Below are positions 14,435-27,147 of a DNA stretch of 64,000 nucleotides, piece by piece. The DNA is taken from contig OZ007569.1 in the NCBI GenBank assembly GCA_963931925.1, positions 74,897,900-74,961,899 of the forward strand, written 5' to 3'. Origin of the DNA: Onchidella celtica (lineage: Eukaryota; Mollusca; Gastropoda; Systellommatophora; Onchidiidae). Every line of letters begins with the position of its first letter. Position 1 is the first letter of the stretch. The position numbers and the translations under genes are program-made. The notes beneath the pieces are model-generated. The model ran no database searches, was not told the DNA's origin, and saw nothing but the letters and a program-made list of their open reading frames with translations.

Positions 14435-14877
14435 CAGGGGCGGATCTACGCCCACGAAATTAAGGGTTGGAATGGGCGGGAGGGGGGGGGAGAGATTTAA
14501 GTACAGACTACAAATGTACAATTTACAAGCCATGGTTTCCTACATCAGACAGATGTCTTCTTACGTCGAACTGGTAAACAAACATCTATTCAAAGCAAAT
14601 GAGGGGCACTCGCGTAGCCCCCACACCTTGGACTCATGGCAGAACAGTCCAATGGCTCTATCTATTATTAATCTTGCCACAGTTTTACAGAGATGTTTCC
14701 TAATAGTCCAGGACTGTTCTCTCTCGCTGGCCCAATAGGTGATGATAATGGTATAGAGAAGAATATCCTTATCAAAAGCGACGATGGCACCAAAAGAGTA
14801 AGAATGTGCAGCACAAAAGATGGAATCTTCGTGTCCATTTACGAATTTGAATGGCTGGATTTGTGGCTACGCCCCTG
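14435..14877. mobile_element. Possible hAT-like MITE
   Basis: The left end reads CAGGGGCGGATCTACGCCC. The right end, reverse-complemented, reads CAGGGGCGTAGCCACAAATC. The shared CAGGGGCG termini in inverted orientation, 443 bp apart, are typical of hAT-superfamily ends. The interior has no transposase frame. Against this, the 8-bp flanks (GCCCCCAC on the left, ACGTGCCG on the right) do not match, so there is no target-site duplication. The ends may come from two different insertions, or the duplication may have decayed. Confidence 0.3.
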
Positions 14878-16510
14878 ACGTGCCGAGTTACCTGTTGGAC
14901 ACACAAATTAAGGTGAAGGATTGAAACTGACATAGACGCAACTTTCATAGACGCGAAACCGCTCCCACCAATCATGTTTCTCTGGCGACAGGGGCTGCAA
15001 CTCACGATGGAAAAATAATGAAAACAGTGAAACTCGCATGTAAAAACAGAAGCTCAAAGTGAAATATCTACATGTTTTTATAATCCTTTCCCATCCTTTA
15101 TTTTGAATAAAAACCGCTTCAAGCTTCCATATCTACTGATCTACAATCAAATATCATGACGTAAATGCCTCTATGCCATGGGGCTTTAAAGACTACAAAA
15201 CTCACTTGCGGCAAACGATTTTCACGATATAATCACTGTTTTTACACAAATTATATAAAAATAATATTTTCTTTAACAGAGGTGAGGGATTTGGAATTAC
15301 TTTAAAAGGACTGTTTCTTGCTATTCCAAACAGTGAACGGGATACTTAATGGGTTGCTTCCCTTGGACAATTCTAGCTCAATGGACTTATTCTCCAGTGA
15401 TGAATATGCAAATTGAGGAGTCTAAAGTTATCGTTAAATGATTTCTGTTTCACCAAGTACGCCATCACCAGGGCCAGTTTTTCACAACATCAAAAATTTA
15501 AAAGCTAAAAGTTAAATCTTTCTCTGTCTGTTTTTTTTTTACAACTGTGAGGAGTGAAACCTTCAACTTGAAGCAGACACCAGTGTTTCAAATTATAATA
15601 TGGTAAAGCTAAATATTTCACAAGTGGGGAAAATGTAATCATTCATAGTCTTAGTACAATGTGGTACCACTTTCTATATTTCAATTACTGAAGCTGGTCA
15701 GGGTACATGGAAGACGCCGTGCATGTATTGTCAAAATGGTCACGTTGTGGACAAAATGCTAATCTAGGTCAGTGTCACGCCTTGACATCATTAGAATAGC
15801 AATAATGTACTTTTTTGTTATCTTTCTACGTGGGTTCTAATTTTGAACAACTGACAGTTTCTGTTCGCTATCGCAGATTGGAAATTCAACAGAGCCCGGC
15901 ACAAATTGTTTATTGTATCTTTTGTAAATTCCTGTCTTTGGTGTCGACGATCTTTGTCTGTATTGCGGCAGAACACCCAGCCAGTATCCGTACGTCAATC
16001 TGATATAGATTTGTATAGGATTGGTAGATTACCATAGGGTTCCCTAAATACAGCCATCGTCGGCACGATGTTGTAACCAGCGGATCCACGTAGGGACGAT
16101 GTCATGTCTATGTGCGAACGTGACGTCAATCCTTGCCGTGGGATATTTCCTTAGGCTTGCCGGTTGGATCTGATCCTCCTACACAGTACAGTCAAGTTAC
16201 CCATGCACAATCTATTCCATGTAGACAGCAGTTGCTGGTAGCGTGACAAGCACCCAAGGCTGCCGTCATGTATGAAAGGAGTGATCTTGCATGTACACTG
16301 TCTGCCTCATTGTCGCCTGTATAAATTGTTCTTACAGATCTTTTTAATTTTGACAACCACTCCCAAGCCGTGGTACTGTTGATCAGTTGAAAGGACTTAT
16401 TATTATTCAGCAATCTCCTCTGTCACTTCATACACAGTTGTTTTTTTTTCTTACCTATAGTGTAAGACAGCATAGTGAAAATGAATGAGGACTGGTTGGT
16501 TTTACATTAA

Positions 16511-16890
16511 GGAGAGAGAGAAGCATAGAGAGGAAAGAGAGAGAGAGAGAGAAAGAGAGAGGGGGTGAGAGGGAGGGGGGGAGGGTGTGAGAGGGGAGTG
16601 TGTGGGAGAATTATAAAACAACCAATAAAAAGTGTCGAAATATCATGGCATCTCTCTCTCTCTCTTTCTCTCTCCTTCTCTCTCTCTCTTTTGCTCTCTC
16701 TCTCCCTGTCTCGCTCTTTCTCTATCTCTCTCCCCATCTCTCTTCTCTCTCTCTCTCTTTCCCCCCTCTCTCTCTCTCTTTCTCTCTCTCTTCTCTCTCT
16801 CCCTCTCTTTCTCTCTCTCTCTCCTTTGCCATATTCTAGTGGTTTCACGGGCTACACTTTCGCTCATTCCTTCTCTCTCTCTCTCTCTCC
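16511..16890. repeat. GA tract followed by long CT tract
   Basis: The plus strand is GA-rich from 16511 to about 16590. After about 60 unique bases it becomes CT-rich (about 16650-16824, with a short further block at 16871-16889). The Ser/Leu-rich and Arg/Glu-rich frames here are artefacts of the dinucleotide repeat. Confidence 0.95.
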
Positions 16891-17249
16891 ATTTGCCTAT
16901 TCTGTATTCTGTTGCCCATCATTCCTACACACACATTCCACACATTCAAGGGCTCCGAGCACAGTGAGTCCCCCCCCCCCCCGGCCTTATCAGCGCCAGA
17001 ACCGCCACTCGACTAAGCCGGTTTGGGCCGGGGCCAAGGGAGACAACCGGGAAAATGTTGCTGACCTTAGATGACCCCGGGAGAGCTCTGCTTTTTTACT
17101 CACAGCATATTTTATGAGCTTTGGTGTGGTGGGGGACTTGGGTCGGTGGGGGGGGGGGGTACGGATACTGAGCAGAGGAGGTCGTGGGTGGGATAGAGAG
17201 AACATTGCAGGGGAGAGTGAAAATGAGGATCTTGCTGGGGTGAATAGCA

Positions 17250-17438
17250 AAGTCAGTGAGAGAGAGAGAGATACAGCGAGGAAGAGAGACAGACAAAGAC
17301 AGAGGGAGAGAAAGAGAGAAAGGGACAGGGAAAGACAGAGTGTGAAAGAGAGTTACAGAAATACAGAAAGAAAGGGGGGGGGGGAAGAGGGGAAGAGAGA
17401 GAGAGAAAGAAAGAGAGAGAGAAAGAGAGAGAGAGAAT

Positions 17439-17469
<31 letters not shown>

Positions 17470-17532
17470 GGAAAGAGAGAGAGAGAGAAGAGAGAGGGAG
17501 AAAGAAAGAGAGGAGAGAGAAAGAGAGGTAGT

Positions 17533-17584
<52 letters not shown>

Positions 17585-17610
17585 TAGAGAGAGAGAGAGA
17601 CTAGTGAAGA
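17250..17610. repeat. Long imperfect GA tract
   Basis: About 350 bases of GA interrupted by AAAGAG and poly-G. It is roughly complementary to the CT tract at 16650-16890. Confidence 0.95.
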
Positions 17611-20600
17611 CTGGGACATCAACCGGGCAAACAAGGAAGGATAAGAGAAGGGAAGGAAGGGGGTGGCATGTGTAAGTGATAAGAGATTTTTCCATCATGA
17701 CAAAACGAAACTGCGATGCAGGAGAAATGTTGAAACGCAGCGAAAGTCAATTAATGAGAGACTTCTAATGCACAATGAGAAACATAGCTCATTTATTATG
17801 TGAAAGTAGGTCCCTGGCGGTGGGAGAAAGGGTATAGAATGAACAGTGTGCGTCAGATTTCGCCAACAAAGCATTCCAGTCCAGAAAAGAAATACCAAAA
17901 TACTTTTCTTTCACTCATTTATCTTCCTCAGCTGCTTCTCGGCTAATTTAAAAACAGAAGGGGCGGGGAAGGGTTTAGGGGACCTGTGACTGACCAACCA
18001 GGTTACTTACTTACGGCGGTACAACAAGCAACTAACAAATTTATTAAGAAGAAAACAACAACAGTAAAATTATTATCGAAGAAAAATAATTCTTCGAAAT
18101 GAAAATGAAATAAAATTCCACGAAGTCATTCTACCCCACAAATGAGAATTTCTGTGATATTTCCCAAGCTGCCTAAGTCATGACTCAATGTGCCAATGAA
18201 CCAATCCAAATTTCAACATGTACAATGACAAAAAAGAACACGAGGTATGCTTTTGTAGGGAAATATTCACAGTTCTTTCATCTGTACACACCTAACAATC
18301 CCGCCATTATTTAGTTCTAAGACGAAAACAAAATGACGAAGATTTGCGCACCAATGGACAAAAAAACAACAACAACAACGGGACACAACAGATCATAACA
18401 AAGCATTCATGAGTCTTCAAGCTTACAGTGTGACAACGCTACAGTCCCAAACTCCATGTGCCAGAAAAGACGAAACAATGAAAGGGAAAAAGGAAGAGCC
18501 TAGCACTCTCTGGTAAAAGGGCAAAAAACATTTAAGACAAGTTATCACTGCAGCTGGGGTTGGGGGGTTGGGGGGGGGGGGGAGTCCACCTTAGTTCTCT
18601 GGGTAACAACAAATGGCCCATTGTGTCTAGCGTTCATCTTAAGTATGTCTTCAGATTTCCTGGCCACCAGTTATAACTCAGGCAAAATGCTGCAGATTAT
18701 TTGCAGTCAGACAAGGAACTGACATTTTTTTATTTTTTTTTGGGCCTTCCTTCCAGTTGGAGGACGACCTGGTTTTGTCAGGCGGGAAGGGGAGAAAAGG
18801 AGGGAAGAATGGAAAGACCAGAAAGGGAGAAGAGGGAGGGATAAACTTTCCACATGCCTGGGAGGAGGTTGAGATGGTACAAATGGGAATGGGGAGGGTT
18901 GTTTTTTTTGGGGGGGGGGGGGTGGGGGGTAAATTAAAGGAGGGAAAGAAAGTAAAAACAAAGATTTACCGGAGGAAATTAAAAGACGTGGTCGAATTGA
19001 CAACGTGAAAAGTGGTCAGTTTGTGTTGGGTTTTTTTTTGGGGGGGGGGGGGGGATAATCACTACCAAATACAAGGAGATAGCTGGAAAAACACGATTCT
19101 TACATTTAAAAAATGACCACGGGGAGACACAAGGAACGAAAATGCGTCTGTTCAAAACTTCTATCGCAAAGAGACCCGAACAACGAACTTGTTTTTTTCT
19201 TCCCCGAAGACAACTTGAATCGCATAGCAGAAACATGCGTAATGTGGAAATCCCGTCCTTTATCCGATATAATAATACTTCAGATTTATTGTGCTATCAG
19301 CTCTCACCCCATCAACAGAACAATACTAAAATAAAACACATCCAAATCAAATGTGTACGTGCCCTAAACCACGCAGTGCAAAGGTCAACACTGGGATATC
19401 CACGTGTACAGCGGGCAAAGTCCATTCTCCAAATCTTTCTCTTCTCCTTCCTGAACGTTCCCCAAATGCATTCCCTCCTTCAGATTAAAACTTAATTGCT
19501 GTTATCCTATTCTCCACGGTGTGCACGCACTACTGTTTTTCGTCTTTCCCTTTTCACCCTTCTGAAGCCAACCTTTCAAACTATCAGTAAGAGGCTGATA
19601 TAAGATTGCTGCATATGAGATAAACACGCACAAAAAACGTTTTTTCCCACTTCAAAAAAGCACCGTAGAAGATACGGACGCACGCGATTGTGACAGATTC
19701 AAAATCCTTGTTTAAAAAAGCAAGGGCGGATCACCCACTGGTTAGTCCAGAGCGGAAATTGATTTTGACCTAATTTGTGGTTAAATCTTCACATAAAAAC
19801 AAACTATGACACAGACTGGCAATCTGTTAGTGCCTGACCTACATCCAGACAGGGTTAAATGGACGATTACGAAGCAAAATGCAGTGCCGTCGGGTACATA
19901 CCACTCTGCGGTCACTGTACTTTCAACCTTACAATTAACTCTTTCCAGACATCACTCAGAGACTGTATGACGTTGGGTTCGTGTCGTTTACAAAATCGAA
20001 ATATATTAATGAAAAAAAAACCGCATATTAAGACGGGGAGTGTTTACTCTGGGTGTCTATCACTGGGTTCCCTTTTTCACCTCGTCCTGCTGGGTGTGGT
20101 GCACAGAAACATTCTAAAACCGGGTGGGCTTCATGTTATCTGTTCACTTTTGGCAGAAAATAAAAACCTAACTATTTGCGCAGCATGGAATCTGATATCA
20201 ATTTTTGAATAATTAAGTGTGTGTTTTTGTCCTGTATAATATGCTTAAGTTTTTCTGGCCGAATTCAAAAAGGGGATTGTCAGCGTGCAGCGAAGCAGGA
20301 AGAGATGTCTCAACCAAGTTTTTTTGTTTTGGTTTTTTTTCAGTTTGCCAAGAAATAATCAGTGGCCAAAATGATGAATACAAAGTATTTCGCTAAGACT
20401 GGACAGTTCAGGGGACGTATCAAAGTTATTGCTTCTACCATCACAGGTAAAGTCGAACTAAACCTTGCCCGTTGCGGAAATGGAGGTACTTGGTTTGTTT
20501 GTCGATGCATTAACCCTGTGTGTGTAAGTGTCTGCGTTCTTCTCTCCATCTAGTACAACAAGCCCTATTATAACTTCCCAAGTGTCACCGCTTTGTGTAA

Positions 20601-22260
20601 CCTCAGTGGAAGGAAAGAACGTTGGGGTACATTCCTTGGTGGAAGCCACGACTTGACACTAACCTTCCCTCCTCTACCCAACCCATCCTACTGCTACAAC
20701 TCCCTGGCATTAAAACACCCCTCTTTCCAAACTAATTTATTCAACAGTTTAAAACTCCTTATTCTTTTCTCTTCCACTCCATTTTCTTTTTTTGTTGCTC
20801 CTGTCTGTGAGACCTCTCTGGCTAGGTTTTCCACCGTGTCATCCGGAGATATCAGAGGGTGATGATGTGTCTTTCTTCACTAGCAAAGCGGAGATAAACG
20901 TGTCACATTCGGAGTGGGGTGAGAGTACTTGAAACGGCCGATAACAAGATTCCTTAGTCAAATATTCCCGGAGACAAGACCTGAAGTTAGAGGCCCCGTG
21001 TCCGCCTTAGTTGCAAAGCCAACTCGTGATCAGCGCGTATCACGACAATCCGGACTGTGATCTTTTCATGACTTTACTGTACAAACTGAGGGCAAGAAAT
21101 AATTCTGCCTGAAACTAGCACAGACAGATTTTTGTGTCTTTTTTTTTTTTTTTCTAGTTTTTCAAATTCATAAGGCTTAAGAAAAATATTCAACACCGAA
21201 GCGGACTCGGCTCTGATTTTTAATTTCCATATTAAAAAAAAAAGAAAGAAAAAAACTACATAAACACTTGACAAGCCCTAATATTTTGGTGAAAATGTGA
21301 ACATTTTGATCATGAATTACTGTGAACCTGAATCTCAACACAGAAACGTATAAACTGTTTTATATTCTCCCAAACACGGAACAATAAGATCAAATGAGTG
21401 GTAGTGGTGTATAGTACGCCAGCTTTGAATATTCGTGCCACTGTTATAATCCTTCAAATTCAAATAATTTCTTTTATTTGGATATAACACAAAAATCACA
21501 ACGATGTTGCACATAAGAGCTCCGTGTTCTCTTCGTAGACAACCATGAAAGTGTCTCACCTAATGTCAATTGCAAATAAACAAACTGTCAACTAAATCAT
21601 AGTCCACCCGCGACGCCAGCGACACATCGCGGAACCATAAGCTCCATACTGAACGCCCAAACTCAAGAGGCATTAGTATTGGAGGTTTTACTGTCTCACC
21701 GCTAACAGCTTTATGTTCACTTGTGGTCTTATGTACAGCAATTAAGTCGTAAACGCTATAATCGAACCTCCGTTATTCTGGCTGGAGTAGAACTCCGTCA
21801 CTGTCTGAGACAGACGTCGAGGGGAGCCCAGTGTGTGACATGGGGTATGAATGTCATATGGAGATATTCGCTGGTTTGACAAGACTAGAGCACAGCTACA
21901 CGACATGCCAACATTTATCCTAGCCCCAAACTCTGGTGCCCACTAAAAAAAAGTGTCTTCTACCAGTTTTGAACAATTCAGCACAGTAAAAGTCGTAGTT
22001 TTTCTTTGTTCGAGTATGATTCTAAGATCACAGCGAGTGATCCGAAGATTGAAGTAACGTCTTCATGAATAAATGTATAATGCACTATTATTTGCAGAAA
22101 TTGGCCAGTTCTGGATTACTTCTGAAGAAATGCCGTCACGTAAAGCGACTGCTCAGGCAATTCTGATGCGTCTATGAATAGGTATCTCTAGTGTACTGCA
22201 ATAGCCTGTGTGCTGAATGAATTAAAATAACAAGCAGAGGGAAAAGGGGCAATCTGCAAA

Positions 22261-22294
22261 CAGAGAGGCAGACAGAGAGAGAGAGAGAGAGAGA

Positions 22295-22346
<52 letters not shown>

Positions 22347-22348
22347 AG
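22261..22348. repeat. GA microsatellite
   Basis: Nearly pure (GA)n on the plus strand with two AAG interruptions. Confidence 0.95.
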
Positions 22349-23079
22349 GCAATCCAATTAACCACAAAGGGGTCCTGTGTGCCACATTCATCACTCTAAA
22401 ACTTGCCAGTATTAACTCTTCAGTTTCAAAAAGAGTTTGTTTATTTTGCATTGCTCTCTTCTATGTGGGGAAAATGTATTTACCGTTCTCCATGTTGATA
22501 TATTTTGTAGCATAATTCCATAATTTATCGCACGCCCATTTTGTTCTCGTTTAATAAACTGCAATTTTCTACCGAAATACTGAGAAGGGACAAAAAAGCT
22601 CGGCGGTGAGGGGAGAAAATGCACTCGGCAGGCGCTCGGTGAAATGCTATTAGAAGTTGGGAAGTTCTCACACGGTAATTGTTGTGGGTGGTGCCACTTG
22701 TGACATAATTAAATAGGCATGGAGTGTGCGGTTAAATACATTAGGTGTGGTGTGTGGAGTGTGGCTGTGTGGCTGTGTGTGGGAGGGGATGTGTGGGTGT
22801 GTGCACGGGTGAGGCGAGAGGGCAGGGAAGCAAGCGCAATTTGGGCAGATTGAAAAACAAAAGATATTGAGCTGCAGAATGGAAAGAGAGGAAAAGATTG
22901 ACGGAAAGGGGGACAGATTAAAGTAGGAGGGGGAAGGGGTACAATTGGTCAGGGACAGGAGGGAGATTGAAAGAATGGACAGAAGAAGGAAAAAGTTATA
23001 AAGCGAGACCAGGAAAGAGAACAGAGAAGGAGGAGAAATGCGGAGAACACGACAAAGAAGGAATAAGTGACAGGCGTGA

Positions 23080-23119
23080 TGAGAGAGAGAGTAAGAGAGA
23101 GAGACACACGCACAGTGAA

Positions 23120-23160
<41 letters not shown>

Positions 23161-23180
23161 ACGAGAGAAAGAGACAGAGT
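23080..23180. repeat. GA microsatellite, imperfect
   Basis: (GA)n interrupted by ACACACGCACAG and AAAGAG. The unique-looking GA-rich DNA before it (from about 22860) is also purine-biased. Confidence 0.9.
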
Positions 23181-24960
23181 GATTTGAGAAGGTGACAAAC
23201 ACACACAGCCCCGCCAGATCCGTTGTTAATTCGACCCTAGATGTAAAAAAAAACAACAACTGAAACTTGACTTAAATTGATTATAATGATTAATTTTTTT
23301 TGACTCCGGTAAAATGTCTGAAATATAATTACATGTTGTCATTTATTCTTCAGCTTCAATTCTTTCTTTACTTTTGTTGCTGTGTTGTAAATTCTGCATA
23401 CAGATCTAGCGATAAGAAATTTTTCACAACCAGCTCTCTGAATCTCAGGGCAAGCCAAATTTTAAATTTCAGGCCAGGGGCCAGTTGAATGGACTTTGAT
23501 AGGCCAAGCTTGACAGTAATGACCGAATTTAGGCCCACCTCACCCGGAACTGCTCCACGTCGTCCATGACTTTTAATGACATCATGAAGAGGCGCTCGTG
23601 TGACATCATGAAGGGAGCTTAATGACATCACCAATAGCGGGTAAATGTCGGAGACCCGGCACGGGAACGACGTTAATGATGGCCAAAGTTTCTCAAGAAC
23701 ACGAGGAAGCAAAGGAGCCTCAGGAATGAAATCTTGAACGAGCTGAGGGTTTTATGTTCATTATTATTTGAAAAGGCCGCCTCTAACTTTTGGCTGAGGG
23801 GCGCTTTTTTGGTTTTTAATATGTGGCATGTGAAAATGCCATGTTGGCACTGAAGGTTTGAAGCGCTTCATTCTAACTGGAGATTTACATAAAACCCTGA
23901 GTTCCTGCACTTCTCTCATAAAAAAATTACCGGCGTCGACACTTGGACGAAACAATATATTTGACAAAGTTTAAAAAAATGAAAGAGTTGAGTGCACTTG
24001 TATTAGCATATTTAGCGTATTATTCGACAGCAACAAAGTAAATAGTGTGCAGGTTTAAGATATAAACTGGGTTATCAAATGCGTTTGAGATTGTGAGATA
24101 TGCAAACTTTGTGATACTTTGATATAAATAGTTCCCCTGGAGGTGTATCTCTGATAATGAACTGAATGCCAGACATAATATACTTGCAAGATCAGACGTT
24201 ATAGCTTTTCTGTTCGGCGTTTAGTGGCAGTTACATGTATGTCTGTTACAGTTTAGGTAAATATGCTAGAATCTGGCCAAAAGTGTCTTGGTTCGAGTGA
24301 CGAGAAGAAGCTGAAACTACGGAGTGCAAGAAGGTGGCTAGATACGTTTTCCTTTTTTTACTATTATTATTATTTTATTTTATTCAAACTATTCAAAACG
24401 ACAGAGTTGAAAGCTTTACTGGGCGTTGGAGGGGAACCGGGGAGGTCGTCCTGCCACAAATCATTTAAAAGAACGAACGATGACGTCATCAGAGAGAAGG
24501 AAATAAAAAAAAATTAAAAAAAGAAGAGGAGAGCGAAGGTGTGAGTTTGAGTTTGAGTTAGGAGAGAGTACGTGGACACGATTAGAGGGAAAGTAGTGTA
24601 GAGAGGAGGGAAATAAAGAGTGAAATTTGGGCAGTTCAGAGAATCCAGCAGTGCAAACCAAGAGAGGTGAGAGGTTCACTCACCATCGGAGACATGGAAT
24701 ACAAAGGAAGGAGGGGGAGGCAAGTCGGGGAAGGGGAATGGGGGGATGTCAATCTTATTCGCTAATGGGCTGCATTTAATAAAGGACGGGATGAAATGAG
24801 GGGATTAAAAAGGGGAAACAAAGAAAAACAAAAGAAAGAGAAAACAAGAAGTGGAGTCAGGAGGGGGCGAGACATTAGGAGGAAACATGGACAAACCTCC
24901 TTTTTGGGCTGCTGGAGGATGGAGGCTTGAAGAAAGAAAGGAGGCGGAGTGAGAAAGAGC

Positions 24961-25052
24961 AAGAGAGAAGGAAAGAGAGAAGGAAAGAGAGAAGGAAAGA
25001 GAGAAGGAAAGAGAGAAGGAAAGAGAGAAGGAAAGAGAGAAGGAAAGAGAGA
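24961..25052. repeat. 12-bp minisatellite, about 7.7 copies
   Basis: Near-perfect tandem AAGAGAGAAGGA units. They translate as a Lys-Arg-Glu-Gly repeat in one frame, which is not evidence of a gene. Confidence 0.97.
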
Positions 25053-25258
25053 GGATTGGATGAGGAAAAAAAAAATAGTATTTGAAATTTTGCAGAAATG
25101 TTACAACACGATAGTTCTTGAAAATTTCTTTGGCGCGAATGTTTCTTTAAGTTTCATTTTGTCCGAACATACTTGATTCAGGAATTAAAAACAAGGAAAA
25201 ATTTCATTATTTTCAGAGAAGTTTAGCCCTAGTCCAACTCTAAGATAAAAGCATCTCG

Positions 25259-25392
25259 CAAGAAAAAGGCCTGCTCTATCCAGGCCGCTACCTAGAGGCC
25301 CGAATAGACAAAACACCCCACCGTTACTCTATTCCGGCCGCTAGGTACCTCTAGGTAGCGGCCAGAATAGACACGCCCCAAGAAAAAAGCTG
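25259..25392. repeat. Palindromic GGCCGCTACC repeat cluster
   Basis: Three occurrences of a GGCCGCTA(CCTAGAGG)-type motif. One is direct (25275-25309). Two face each other as a hairpin at 25328-25371, with arms TCTATTCCGGCCGCTA and TAGCGGCCAGAATAGA. CAAGAAAAAGGCCTG (from 25259) and CAAGAAAAAAGCTGG (from 25378) flank the cluster as an imperfect direct repeat. It could be a tiny MITE or a structured non-coding element. Exact limits are uncertain. Confidence 0.75.
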
Positions 25393-26339
25393 GACCTTCA
25401 TCTATCAGGAAAGCTTGACTTTGGTCGACGCAGTCATTAGTCAAGTTTCGTTGGCTCTGAGACCAATCCTACAGAACTGACGTATTGGAGAAAAGGCACG
25501 ATGAAGATAAAATAATTTACCCTGCGCATTTCACTTCTGTCTCTGCCCGGTCAGAAAAATAAAAAATAAATGAAGAACATGTATATTTTGTTTCCATTCC
25601 ATTTTTCAAACTTTTCGTTTTCACAGGAATGTTCAAGAAGCCATGTTTCCGAACAACAGGGGTAATTCTCCCGACGGAAATAAGTAATTATAATGAGTTA
25701 CGCAATTAACGTAAGTGGTAGGGCGCGTAACATTCATCCGCGGAAGGTAAAGTGCGCTCTTACCTTCAACAGCTGATACAGAGAATTAAAAGTTAAAGTG
25801 TTAGAAATTGTTTGCATAAGAGTGGCTGGGACAAGAAACAAGGTTAAGAGAGGATGTCTTGAATAGTTAGGATAAGGATTGCGAGGATGTACGAGTCGTT
25901 CCTGCTTCAACCTTCAAGATGCTGAGCATGGAAATGGGTTTTTTCTACAGGAAAAGTCGATGGGGCCAAATTGATGGGGATTTCGTGCCTTTCCAGAGTT
26001 GGAAGAAGAAGAAAAAAAAGGGGTAGATGTAGAAGAAATGTAAAGAATGTGATTAATTCTGAGGTTCAGAATGCCAGATGACACAGTCGCTGAGAGCACG
26101 AATTGCCCACAGGCGTTCTTCAGTACAATAATACAGCAGCAGCAACAACGGCAACAACAAAACAGACAATACCATGACAGCTTGACGGAGTTGTCAAAGA
26201 AGATGATGTTGATGTCAGGAAGGCAAATTATACAAAGGTAAGGGGTGGTCAAGGAGGTAATTAGAGGAAGGAACAACAGACATTTAGGTAGAAAAACAGA
26301 AATACAAGTCAGACTGTTCAACAGCTCAGTCAGTACTCA

Positions 26340-26459
<120 letters not shown>

Positions 26460-26951
26460 CTACTGCTCAGTACACTTCTACTGTGAATCAGGGTATCGCC
26501 TCAGTCAAATCATAAACCCGGACAAATGTATGTTAATCTCTTACGACTGCATCAATAATAGCAACTACATGAACTACAAAAAACAAAAAAACAAAACTCA
26601 TACTGCAATATTAATATAAGTTACTGCACCTCTCCCCCGCTCCCAGGCTCCAAGGAAAAAAAAATTAATCTTGTATTCAATAACATAAATTTCCAAAGAG
26701 GACACTCCGTTATGGAAGAACATTACTTTATGCTGTACAGTGTGCAACAGACGTGCCCGGTCCTTTCATTTAATGTATCTGTTCGCGCTCAGCTACTCTA
26801 CTGACTACAGTAAGAAACTATGTTCATTCTGTACGGTATGTGACAAATAGAAATAATAGTCTAAGCCAGGAGTTTCGCAGTTTGGAACAAGCATATTCAC
26901 AAAAGGGATAAAAGTAGCCGATAGACAGAGAGACAGAGGTGACAGAGAGAA

Positions 26952-27147
<196 letters not shown>

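Noticed and set aside
16507-17698. Ser/Leu-rich and Arg/Glu-rich frames up to 200 codons
   Set aside because: Produced by CT/GA dinucleotide tracts; no non-repetitive domain.
20350-20453. Exon-like segment with TTTTTTTCAG before it and ACAGGTAAAG after it
   Set aside because: All three frames from the acceptor meet stops before joining the open segment, and the peptide is unfamiliar.
24479-24490. Perfect CRE palindrome GATGACGTCATC
   Set aside because: A single 8-base CRE core is expected about once in 64 kb by chance; no cluster around it.
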